From assembly GCA_028281325.1 (NCBI GenBank), contig JANQKC010000032.1:38187-102186 (forward strand): a stretch of DNA of 64,000 bases. Direction: 5' to 3'. Source of the DNA: Alphaproteobacteria bacterium (GTDB taxonomy: Bacteria; Pseudomonadota; Alphaproteobacteria; UBA8366). The translations under genes were made by a program, and so were the position numbers. The notes under the pieces were generated by a model. That model was not told the DNA's origin and ran no database searches. It saw only the letters and a program-made list of their open reading frames with translations. Of the stretch, positions 27,108 through 34,395 are shown piece by piece (the stretch's first letter is position 1; every line of letters starts with the position of its first letter).

Positions 27108-27199
27108 AATCCGGGGATTCCAGCATGGCGTCCAAGATGGTGTTATGATGGCCATTCGTCTGCCGCCGTCTTTCGCAAAGCATAAACTAAGGAAACGCC

Positions 27200-28249
27200 A
27201 TGAAATTGGGATTGTCCGTCGGGTACTCCGGCGCGGAGATGAATTTGCCGGTCGAGCGCATCCTGCGCGCCGAAAAGCTCGGTTACGACTCGGTTTGGAC
27301 CGCGGAAGCCTATGGCTCCGATGCGATCACGCCGCTGGCCTATCTCGCGGCGATCACCAAGCGGATTAAGCTCGGCACCGCGATCATGCAGGTCGCGGCC
27401 CGCACACCGGCCAACGCCGCGATGTGCGCCGGGACCATCGATGCTTTGGCCGGCGGCGGGCGATTCATCGCCGGGCTCGGCGTGTCGGGGCCGCAGATCG
27501 TCGAGGGCTGGTATGGCGAGCCCTGGGGCAGTCCGTATTATTGGCTCAAGGACTACGTCTCGATCATGCGCAAGATCTGGCGGCGCGAAGAGGGCTTGAC
27601 CCATGACGGTCGGCAACTGCGACTGCCCTATGAAGGCGAGGGCGGCTTGGGCGTCGGCAAGCCGCTCAAATCGATCCTGCACATGAAGCCGGATATTCCC
27701 ATCTATATCGGGTCGGGCAACGAACAGACCGTCCGCCTGACCGGCGAGATTGCCGACGGCTGGCTGCCGCTGGGATTCATTCCCGGCACGCTGGACGAAT
27801 ACAAGCCGTGGATCGAGCAAGGCTTCGAGCGCGCCGGCAACGGCAAGGGATGGGACGATTTCGAAATCCAGGCCCGCGTCTTCGTCGATGTCGACGACGA
27901 CGTGCAGGCAGCGCTCGACCGGTTGAAGCCGCGCGAGGCGCTTTATGTCGGCGGCATGGGCCACAAGAACAAGAATTTCCATAAGGAGATGCTGATCCGG
28001 CGCGGCTTCGGCGAGGCGGCGGACCGCATCCAGGAACTCTATCTCGCCGGCCACAAGGACGAGGCGGCCGCGGCGGTGCCCGACGATTGGGTCGATTCGC
28101 GCTCGCTGATGGGCCCGCCCGCCCGGATCAAGGAACGTTACCGCGCGTGGGAGGAGTCGGGCGTCGACAGTCTGACCGTTTCCCCGGCGCAGGACGCGGC
28201 CGTCGATCTGATGGCCACGCTGGCGCGCCTCAATCCGCCGCGCGACTGA
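27200..28249 (+). CDS. LLM-class flavin-dependent oxidoreductase
   Basis: Bacterial luciferase-like monooxygenase/F420-dependent reductase fold, 349 aa. Seen: LRAEKLGYDSVWTAEAYGSD at the N-terminus, KLGTAIMQVAARTPANAAMC and RFIAGLGVSGPQIVEGWYG, and IYIGSGNEQTVRLTGEIADG. These resemble the F420-dependent glucose-6-phosphate dehydrogenase/methylene-H4MPT reductase-like branch, but FMN cannot be excluded. ATG preceded by AAGGAAA. It starts a plus-strand run with the next two enzymes, probably a catabolic operon. Confidence 0.88.
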   Translation: MKLGLSVGYSGAEMNLPVERILRAEKLGYDSVWTAEAYGSDAITPLAYLAAITKRIKLGTAIMQVAARTPANAAMCAGTIDALAGGGRFIAGLGVSGPQIVEGWYGEPWGSPYYWLKDYVSIMRKIWRREEGLTHDGRQLRLPYEGEGGLGVGKPLKSILHMKPDIPIYIGSGNEQTVRLTGEIADGWLPLGFIPGTLDEYKPWIEQGFERAGNGKGWDDFEIQARVFVDVDDDVQAALDRLKPREALYVGGMGHKNKNFHKEMLIRRGFGEAADRIQELYLAGHKDEAAAAVPDDWVDSRSLMGPPARIKERYRAWEESGVDSLTVSPAQDAAVDLMATLARLNPPRD

Positions 28250-28289
28250 TGTCAGGCGCAAACCGAAATACACGATCAAGGGGACCGAG

Positions 28290-29183
28290 ATGACGTTGAA
28301 GACCGTTGCCGTCGTCGCGCAAGGCGACATGGGGGCCGGGACGGCCGGAGAGCTCGTGCGGCAAGGACTGCGCGTGATCACCAACCTGACCGGGCGAAGC
28401 GGGCGGTCCCGCGGGCTGGCCGAGCAGGCGGGGATGGAGGATGTCGGCAACGACGCGGCGCTCATCGCCGAGGCCGATATGTTCCTGTCCATCCTGCCGC
28501 CGGGCAGCGCCATCGACCTCGCCAAAACGATGGCCGGGCATATCGAGGCCTCGGGAAAGCCGGTCCTGTATGTCGATTGCAACGCGGTCTCGCCGACCAC
28601 CAAGAAAGATGTGCAGGCCATCATCGAACGGGCCGGCGGGCGCTTCATGGATGTCGGTATTCTGGGCAACCCGCCGTCGCCGACCTCGAACACGACCCGC
28701 TACTACGCGTCGGGGCCGCACGGCGCCGATGTGGCGATGCTGAAGGACTACGGGCTCGATATCATTCTTTGCGGCGAAGAGATCGGCCGGGCGGCGGCGA
28801 TCAAGATGTGTTTCGCGTCCATGACGAAGGCGATGATCGCGATGGCGGCGGAAACCTTCGCCGCGGCCGAGGCCTTGGGTGTCTACAAGGAAGTCGAGCA
28901 TGAGTTGCGCACCGGCCAGACCAAGGGCTTCGAATGGGCCGCGAACCGCGTGACCGGGACGCCGCCGAAAGCGTACCGCTGGGTCTACGAGGTCGAGGAG
29001 ATCGGCAGGACCTTCGCCGCGGTCGGTTTGCCGGCGGCAACCTGTATGGGCGGCGCGGAAATGTTCCAGATCATCGCCGACTCGCCGCTGGGCGAGGAGA
29101 TCGTTGAGGATCGCAAGCGCGGCACGACGCTGGAAGACTGCAGCAAGATAACCGCCGAGTACCTGGCGGCGAAGAACGGGTAA
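28290..29183 (+). CDS. NAD(P)-dependent oxidoreductase with DUF1932 C-terminal domain
   Basis: Beta-hydroxyacid dehydrogenase-like protein, 297 aa. N-terminal Rossmann domain (VAVVAQGDMGAGTAGELVRQ, with Gln in place of the first conserved Gly of the usual GxGxMG), LFLSILPPGSAIDLA-like segment, VDCNAVSPTTKKDV, then a C-terminal 6-phosphogluconate dehydrogenase-type helical domain with the conserved Lys in RAAAIKMCFASMTKA. Similar proteins are annotated as phosphogluconate dehydrogenase-like. Substrate unknown. It is 40 bases after the LLM gene and 34 before the flavin oxidoreductase, on the same strand. Confidence 0.87.
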   Translation: MTLKTVAVVAQGDMGAGTAGELVRQGLRVITNLTGRSGRSRGLAEQAGMEDVGNDAALIAEADMFLSILPPGSAIDLAKTMAGHIEASGKPVLYVDCNAVSPTTKKDVQAIIERAGGRFMDVGILGNPPSPTSNTTRYYASGPHGADVAMLKDYGLDIILCGEEIGRAAAIKMCFASMTKAMIAMAAETFAAAEALGVYKEVEHELRTGQTKGFEWAANRVTGTPPKAYRWVYEVEEIGRTFAAVGLPAATCMGGAEMFQIIADSPLGEEIVEDRKRGTTLEDCSKITAEYLAAKNG

Positions 29184-29217
29184 ACGGGGACGAAACCCTA
29201 GTCGGAGGGAAGCGCGG

Positions 29218-30348
29218 ATGACTGCCATGTTGTTCGAACCGATCGACCTCCGCAGCGTGCGGCTTCCCAACCGCATCGTCGTCGCGCCGATGACGCAGTT
29301 TTCCGCGCCGGACGGCGTGGCCGGCGATTGGCACATGGTGCATCTCGGTCAGTATGCCGTATCCGGCGCGGCGATGGTGCTCACCGAATCGACCTATGTC
29401 GCGGCGAACGCCCGCAACGCGCGGTCATGCCTGTCGATCTACTCCGACGAACAGGAAGCGGGGATCCGCCGGATCGCGCGATTCTTCAACGAGCACGGCA
29501 CCGCCACGTTCGGCGTGCAGCTTTGCCACGGTGGCCGCAAGGCCTCGGCCCGCGAACCGTGGGACGGCGGCGGCCCGTTGCCCGTCGGCGACGGCGGCTA
29601 TGAAGCGTTCGCGCCGTCGGCGGTGCCGATCTCCGACGCCTGGCCAGCGCCGACCCCGCTGACGTCGGAGACCATCGCCGACGTGATCCAGGCCTTCGCC
29701 GACGGTGCGAAACGGGCGCATCGCGCCGGAGCCCGGGTCATCGAAATTCATGGCGCGCACGGATATCTTATCCACCAGTTCCTGTCGCCGATCACCAACC
29801 GGCGCAACGATTCCTACGGTGGGGACTTGCCGAACCGGATGCGTTTCGCGATCGACGTGTATGAGGCGATCCGGGCGGTCTGGCCGGACGACCTGCCGAT
29901 CGGCATCCGCGTGTCCGCCACCGACTGGATCGAGGGCGGCTGGGATGTCGCCGACACGGTGGAACTCGCGAAAGCGCTGGAAGCGCGCGGCTGCGACTAT
30001 ATGCATGTGTCGAGCGGCGGACTCGATTCGGCGCAGCGCATCACCGTCGGGCCGGGATATCAGACCACCTTCGCCGCGACGATCAAGGCGGCGGTAGACA
30101 TGCCGGTCATCGCGGTCGGGCAGATCAGCAATGCGCATCAGGCCGAGACCATTCTGCGCACCGGCCAGGCCGATATGATCGCGCTGGCGCGTCCCGTGCT
30201 GTTCAATCCGCACTGGGCGATGCAGGCCGCGTATGACTTGGGCGAACCGATCGCGTATCCGCGCCAATACGAACGCGGCAATCCGATCCGGTGGGGCGCC
30301 GGCGGCATCAACGCGCCGGGCAACGTTGTGCCCGACAAGCAAGGGTAG
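29218..30348 (+). CDS. NADH:flavin oxidoreductase, Old Yellow Enzyme family
   Basis: FMN-dependent ene-reductase of 376 aa, YqjM-like branch. Seen: LFEPIDLRSVRLPNRIVVAP at the N-terminus, FGVQLCHGGRKASAREPWDG, the active-site histidine motif IEIHGAHGYLIHQFLSP, the signature NRRNDSYGGDLPNRMRF, and VGQISNAHQAETILRTGQAD with the FMN phosphate site. Last enzyme of a three-gene plus-strand run; the enzyme set suggests reduction of an unsaturated carbonyl or ring intermediate. Confidence 0.95.
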   Translation: MTAMLFEPIDLRSVRLPNRIVVAPMTQFSAPDGVAGDWHMVHLGQYAVSGAAMVLTESTYVAANARNARSCLSIYSDEQEAGIRRIARFFNEHGTATFGVQLCHGGRKASAREPWDGGGPLPVGDGGYEAFAPSAVPISDAWPAPTPLTSETIADVIQAFADGAKRAHRAGARVIEIHGAHGYLIHQFLSPITNRRNDSYGGDLPNRMRFAIDVYEAIRAVWPDDLPIGIRVSATDWIEGGWDVADTVELAKALEARGCDYMHVSSGGLDSAQRITVGPGYQTTFAATIKAAVDMPVIAVGQISNAHQAETILRTGQADMIALARPVLFNPHWAMQAAYDLGEPIAYPRQYERGNPIRWGAGGINAPGNVVPDKQG

Positions 30349-30389
30349 GCCGCGCGCTTCGGTTTCGCTAGAGGCTTGGTTCGTTTAAA

Positions 30390-30425
30390 TTGACAACATA
30401 TTGTCATATTGACTATATATTGTCG
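30390..30425 (+). promoter_or_regulatory. Promoter and tandem MarR operators
   Basis: TGACAACATATTGTCA (30391-30406) is a near-perfect dyad, and TGACTATATATTGTCG (30410-30425) is a second imperfect copy 19 bases away. TTGACA at 30390-30395 and TATATA at 30414-30419 (18-base spacer) give a good sigma-70-like promoter that both dyads cover. The +1 would fall at the MarR start codon 30427, so the mRNA would be leaderless and repressor binding would block the promoter. Autoregulation is the natural reading. Confidence 0.75.
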
Positions 30426-30426
30426 T

Positions 30427-30891
30427 ATGAGCAAGCGATCCTCGCCACGAAATACATCCGCCGGAGCGGCGCTGACCGAGCTGATCCTGGAAACCTTCCG
30501 ATTGAACGGCCGGCTTCTGGCGGCCGGCGACCGGCTGACCGGTGATCTCGGCGTATCGAGCGCCCGATGGCAGGTCATCGGGGCCGTCGCGGACACGCCT
30601 TTGCCGGTCGCGCAGATCGCACGGAACATGGGGCTGACCCGGCAGGCCGTCCAACGCGTCGCCAATGCTCTGGCGGCGGACGGATTGGTGACGTTTACAG
30701 AGAACCCGGATCACCGGCGGGCGAAACTCGTCTGCCTGACGGACGAGGGTCGGCAGGTGTTGGCGGAAATCGACCGGCGTCAAGTGGCGTGGGTGAACGA
30801 CTTGGCGGCAGGACTGACGCGCGCCTCGATCGAGGATGCCCTCAAGATCGTTTGCGAGGTTCGGGACCGTCTGGAAAAAGCGACGTCATAA
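30427..30891 (+). CDS. MarR-family transcriptional regulator
   Basis: Winged-helix regulator of 154 aa starting at the ATG at 30427, immediately after two operator-like dyads. Seen: GDLGVSSARWQVIGAVADTP, QIARNMGLTRQAVQRVANAL (recognition helix), and wing DHRRAKLVCLTDEGRQVLAE. No ribosome binding site fits before the ATG; translation is probably leaderless. It overlaps no gene but is 11 bases before the next membrane-protein gene, suggesting control of those two DUF2269-like genes. Confidence 0.93.
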   Translation: MSKRSSPRNTSAGAALTELILETFRLNGRLLAAGDRLTGDLGVSSARWQVIGAVADTPLPVAQIARNMGLTRQAVQRVANALAADGLVTFTENPDHRRAKLVCLTDEGRQVLAEIDRRQVAWVNDLAAGLTRASIEDALKIVCEVRDRLEKATS

Positions 30892-30902
30892 GGAGAATGG
30901 CG

Positions 30903-31385
30903 ATGACCAAATTCGTTAGGGCGCTCCATCTGATCGGCGCGATGATGTTCTTCGGCAGCATTCTCGGCCACATCACGGCGGGGCTGGTTCCCGGCGCGCA
31001 GGACGATCCGCGGACCGTCCTGGTCGTTCGGGAAGCGATCGACGCGGCGACGACCTACCTGACCCTTCCCGGTCTGATCCTGCTGTTGGCCGCCGGGATA
31101 GTCATGATCGTCAACGGCAAATTGCCGGTTTTCAAAATCCGTTGGTTGATGTTGCATGCGGTCTTCGGGCTGCTGATCGCGGTCAACGGCGCGTTTTTGC
31201 TCTACCCCATCGGGCAGGACATGCTTGGCGTTGCGGCGCAGGTCGTTAGCGGCGCGGCATCGCTGGACGCGCTTCACGCGTTGGGTGGGCGCGAAGCGGC
31301 TTTCGGCGCGGTGAACGTTGTGCTTTGCCTTGCCGCGATCCTGCTTGCGGTCTTCAAACCCGGACCGAAGCGGGCGGGCGCATAG
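30903..31385 (+). CDS. DUF2269-like integral membrane protein
   Basis: 160 aa, four hydrophobic helices (roughly 7-27, 50-72, 80-98, 132-152). N-terminal KFVRALHLIGAMMFFGSILG resembles DUF2269 proteins, with a conserved His in helix 1 (LHLIG) and another in the following segment. The ATG at 30903 is preferred over an in-frame ATG at 30897 because AGGAG (30891-30895) is well spaced only for the former. Function unknown; linked to the MarR gene before it and its paralogue-like neighbour after it. Confidence 0.72.
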   Translation: MTKFVRALHLIGAMMFFGSILGHITAGLVPGAQDDPRTVLVVREAIDAATTYLTLPGLILLLAAGIVMIVNGKLPVFKIRWLMLHAVFGLLIAVNGAFLLYPIGQDMLGVAAQVVSGAASLDALHALGGREAAFGAVNVVLCLAAILLAVFKPGPKRAGA

Positions 31386-31395
31386 GAGTTCGATC

Positions 31396-31980
31396 ATGGA
31401 CTACTACACGCTTCTGAAATTCGCCCATATCATCGGATTCATCCTGCTGGGCGGCGGCTTGCTGGCGGTGTTCATGTCCGAGTTCCAGGCTTACAAGACG
31501 TCCGACATCTGCACTTTCGCCGAGGCGGCGCGCTACACCGCGATCTTCTACGATGCCTTTGCGGCGCCCGGCGCGATCCTTGTCGGCGTCTCCGGCTTCT
31601 TCCTCGTCCTCGAACTCGGGATCGGCTTTTTCGCCGAGCCGTGGGTCGTCGGCATGTGGGGATTGTTTCTGTTCGAGTTCATCGAAGGGAACACGGTGAC
31701 CCGCGTGCAGTTCCGTAGGACGTTGCGCCGGTCGCAAGACGCACTGAAGCGGGGCAATCCGTTGACCCATGATCTGCGGGACGAGGCGCGGGGCCTGTTC
31801 AATAAGGTCACCCATTTCCTCGACATCCCCTTGTTCACGGTGATCGTCTATTGCGGCACGGTCCGGCCCGACACGTGGGTGCATGTTCTGGTCGCGATCG
31901 GCGCCGGCGTCCTGATGGCGGCGCTGTTTGTCGTCCTGGTGCCGCGTATCGCGCGCCCGTGGGGCGCCACGCCCGACTAG
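31396..31980 (+). CDS. DUF2269 family membrane protein
   Basis: 194 aa with about four membrane helices. N-terminus DYYTLLKFAHIIGFILLGGG has the His and small-residue pattern typical of DUF2269; later LFLFEFIEGNTVTRVQFRRT and LDIPLFTVIVYCGTVRPDTW. Ten bases after the preceding membrane gene, GGAG before the ATG. Its TAG stop shares the CTAG (31977-31980) with the convergent gene. No known biochemical function; family members are often next to regulators or redox genes. Confidence 0.8.
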   Translation: MDYYTLLKFAHIIGFILLGGGLLAVFMSEFQAYKTSDICTFAEAARYTAIFYDAFAAPGAILVGVSGFFLVLELGIGFFAEPWVVGMWGLFLFEFIEGNTVTRVQFRRTLRRSQDALKRGNPLTHDLRDEARGLFNKVTHFLDIPLFTVIVYCGTVRPDTWVHVLVAIGAGVLMAALFVVLVPRIARPWGATPD

Positions 31981-32699
31981 ACGATCTGCGTGCGCGCCGC
32001 CGGCAACTCGTTCAGCAAGCTTCCGATGCCGGGGACCGGGTCCTTGACTTGCATGACCGTCAGCATCGCCCAGAGCGCGGCCAAATTGGTCGTGACGACC
32101 GGTTTCTGGAATTGCTCTTCCCATCCGGCGACGAATTTCATCGTCGGAAAATTGCCGCCCGGAACGACAAGCACGTCGATCTCCGGGCCGTTGATCCGGT
32201 CGAAGGCGGCCGTGGCCTGGTCCGCGCCCAGCGCGCCGATCGCATAGGCGTCGGTCGCGCCGAACCCTTTCATCCCGACGACCTCAAGGCCGTGCCGCGT
32301 TTCGTAATAGCGTTTGGTGCGCTCCATCACCTCGTCCGAATAAGGGGAGACGATGGCCATCCGCCGCATGCCCAGCGCGTGGATGGCGTGCCCCACCGCA
32401 TCCGCCGACGTCAGGGCCGGCACGCCCGCGCCTTCGCTCATCAGGCGGACCGCTTTGGCGTCGTACTCGTCGTCGAACAGGCTGGCCGAGGTTTGCGCCA
32501 GACTGATGACCTCGACCTTGGCGGTCCCGAGCAGCTTTGCCTGGTATTCGACGTCCGCGTCCAGGCTGGGTGAGAACGGTGTGTCGCCGCCCTTGCCGAG
32601 ACGGCCCACATGAAGTTGCAGGGATTCGGGAAGCAGTTGATTGAACTCGATCTCGACCGTTGTGTTGGTCGAGGGGATCAAGGAACCGAAATGTCGCAT
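31977..32699 (-). CDS. Asp/Glu racemase-fold (maleate isomerase-like) protein lacking cysteines
   Basis: 240 aa with the N-terminal pattern FGSLIPSTNTTVEIEFNQLL of maleate cis-trans isomerases/arylmalonate decarboxylases and RMAIVSPYSDEVMERTKRYY in the second half. In this superfamily, catalysis uses one or two Cys residues. Here the first site reads ISLAQTSASLF (Gln/Ala at the Cys position) and the second VVPGGNFPTM (Gly), and I find no Cys anywhere in the protein. Hence it may be catalytically different or non-enzymatic. It ends by sharing CTAG with the DUF2269 gene; 30 bases after the SDR gene on the same strand. Confidence 0.85.
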   Translation of the reverse strand: MRHFGSLIPSTNTTVEIEFNQLLPESLQLHVGRLGKGGDTPFSPSLDADVEYQAKLLGTAKVEVISLAQTSASLFDDEYDAKAVRLMSEGAGVPALTSADAVGHAIHALGMRRMAIVSPYSDEVMERTKRYYETRHGLEVVGMKGFGATDAYAIGALGADQATAAFDRINGPEIDVLVVPGGNFPTMKFVAGWEEQFQKPVVTTNLAALWAMLTVMQVKDPVPGIGSLLNELPAARTQIV

Positions 32700-32729
32700 G
32701 GTGTCGGGTCTCCCGTGATGGATCGGCGG

Positions 32730-33578
32730 CTAGTGAAAAAGCGTGCCGCCGTTGATGTTGTAGGCTTGGCCGGTGATCATCTCGGCTTCGTCCGAGGCGA
32801 GGAAGGCCACGAGATGCGCCACGTCTTCCGATTCGGCGACCCGGCCCAGCGGCGTGGATTGATTCATCCGTTCCACCACCTGCGCGCGGTAGGTCTCCAG
32901 CGGGATGCCTTGCCTGTCGGCCTCCGCCTGTTCGGCATAGTTCATGCGGTCGGTGTTGACGCCGCCGGGGCAGACGGAATTCACCGTCACCTTATACGGG
33001 GCGAGGTCCAGCGCGGCGCATTGCGTCAGGCCGAGCACCGCGAATTTGGATGAGGAATAGGCGCTGCCTTTCGGGCTGCCCTGTTTCGAGGCGACCGAGG
33101 CAATATTGATGATCCGGCCGCCGCCTTGATCGATCATGTGTTTCGCGGCGAATTTCGTGGCGAGGAAAACCGCGGTGATGTTGATGTCGAGCACATGCTG
33201 CCAGATATCCGCGTCGAGTTCCCAGACCGGCACGCGGTCCTTGCCGATGATCGCCCGCGCGTTGTTGACCAGGATGTCGATCCGCCCGAAATCGGCGAAG
33301 ACCCGCTCGATCAGGTCATGGATTTCCGACCGGCTCGACAGGTCCGCGGGAATCGTCAGGCACTCGCGGCCCAAGGCCCTGATTTCCTCGGCGACACTCT
33401 CGATCCCGTTCCACTGATCGCCGCGTTCCTGTGGCGGCAGGTCGTCGTCGGGACGCGGCACGTCGGTGATGGCCACGTTCGCGCCGAGCGACGCGAGTTT
33501 CAGCGCCGTTGCGCGGCCGACGCCCTTGCGCCCGCCGGCGCCGGTGACCAGGGCGATCTTTCCGTTCAGGGTCGACAT
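32730..33578 (-). CDS. SDR-family oxidoreductase
   Basis: Classical short-chain dehydrogenase, 282 aa. Seen: KIALVTGAGGRKGVGRATAL (an extended TGxxxGxG cofactor motif with inserted GRK), ILVNNARAIIGKDRVPVWEL, catalytic Ser in NIASVASKQGS and Tyr-x3-Lys in AYSSSKFAVLG, and VNSVCPGGVNTDRM. The inserted segment after the second strand (DVPRPDDDLPPQERGDQWNG) is longer than in most family members. Likely an alcohol/ketone dehydrogenase in the same catabolic cluster as the isomerase-like protein. Confidence 0.9.
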   Translation of the reverse strand: MSTLNGKIALVTGAGGRKGVGRATALKLASLGANVAITDVPRPDDDLPPQERGDQWNGIESVAEEIRALGRECLTIPADLSSRSEIHDLIERVFADFGRIDILVNNARAIIGKDRVPVWELDADIWQHVLDINITAVFLATKFAAKHMIDQGGGRIINIASVASKQGSPKGSAYSSSKFAVLGLTQCAALDLAPYKVTVNSVCPGGVNTDRMNYAEQAEADRQGIPLETYRAQVVERMNQSTPLGRVAESEDVAHLVAFLASDEAEMITGQAYNINGGTLFH

Positions 33579-33708
33579 TTTCGAGATTCCTCCGCGCCGT
33601 TTCGGTTTTTCGAACGATCTACTTTCGCTTTTTGTCGTAATAGGCGCAAAATGAAGCGTTCGGTTGTGAACCCACTATAGACGTTGCGAGTTGAACAGGG
33701 GGGTCCCC

Positions 33709-33921
33709 ATGCACGACGGCGACAACGAGTTGGTGATCACATGCGATGCGTGCGGCGCCGACGACTCACGGGAAATCGACTGGCTGCAAGCGAATGCGGT
33801 TCTCACATGCGCAGGCTGCGGCCATGACATCGATCTTAACCGCGATCCGTGGCGTGGCGAAATCCAGCGGCTGTGGAACGCATCGCATCATCTCGGACCG
33901 CCGCGGCGGAGACTTCCGTAG
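33709..33921 (+). CDS. Small zinc-ribbon-like protein
   Basis: 70 aa starting at the ATG at 33709 (an in-frame TTG lies at 33691). Two Cys pairs, CDACGADD and CAGCGHD, spaced by about 18 residues form a probable zinc ribbon (Cys-x2-Cys-x18-Cys-x2-Cys). The basic C-terminus ends PPRRRLP. TATAGA 31 bases upstream could be a -10. I do not recognise a named family. Confidence 0.6.
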   Translation: MHDGDNELVITCDACGADDSREIDWLQANAVLTCAGCGHDIDLNRDPWRGEIQRLWNASHHLGPPRRRLP

Positions 33922-34032
33922 CGAGGGAAAATCAATTCAGGTCGGTGTTTCCGGGATCGTTTGTCCGCGTGCGTTCGGCGGCGGAACGGGTGACGCCTCG
34001 ATTTCTCGGATTGCGGCATGCGGCGCTAAGCT

Positions 34033-34046
34033 GTTGGTGAACCAAC
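34033..34046. promoter_or_regulatory. Perfect short dyad upstream of the CMD gene
   Basis: GTTGGT-GA-ACCAAC is a 6-bp arm inverted repeat with a 2-base spacer, 19 bases before the ATG at 34066. It may be an operator or a small leader hairpin. No regulator is identified. Confidence 0.35.
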
Positions 34047-34065
34047 AACCAAAGGAACGTGACGT

Positions 34066-34374
34066 ATGCCTTCATCGAAAAAGACGCCGTATGAACTCAT
34101 CCCGCAACTCGGCAAGCTGCGCGACGAGGTGCTGTTCGGCGATGTCTGGGAACAGCCGGAACTGACCAAGCGCGACCGCAGTCTGATCACCGTCGCCGTG
34201 CTGACCGCGATGTACCGGACTGACGAGTTGCGCGGCCACATGAAGCGCGCCTTGGACAACGGCGTCACGCAAGACGAACTGCGCGGGCTGATCACGCACA
34301 TCGCCTTCTACGCCGGCTGGCCCTGCGCGGTGAATGCGGGTCGTGTCGGGCTGGAGGTTTTCGAGGACGATTGA
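34066..34374 (+). CDS. Carboxymuconolactone decarboxylase family protein
   Basis: 102 aa. Residues 22-95 have the CMD/AhpD-like helical pattern: LTKRDRSLITVAVLTAMYRT, DELRGHMKRALDNGVTQDEL, and LITHIAFYAGWPCAVNA. The AhpD-type CxxC is absent; only one Cys (WPCAV) is present, so this is the PcaC-like branch, where decarboxylase or unknown activities are seen. Convergent with the thioredoxin-fusion gene 21 bases away. Confidence 0.9.
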   Translation: MPSSKKTPYELIPQLGKLRDEVLFGDVWEQPELTKRDRSLITVAVLTAMYRTDELRGHMKRALDNGVTQDELRGLITHIAFYAGWPCAVNAGRVGLEVFEDD

Positions 34375-34395
34375 TCCGCGGTGCGGCGGCCGCGG

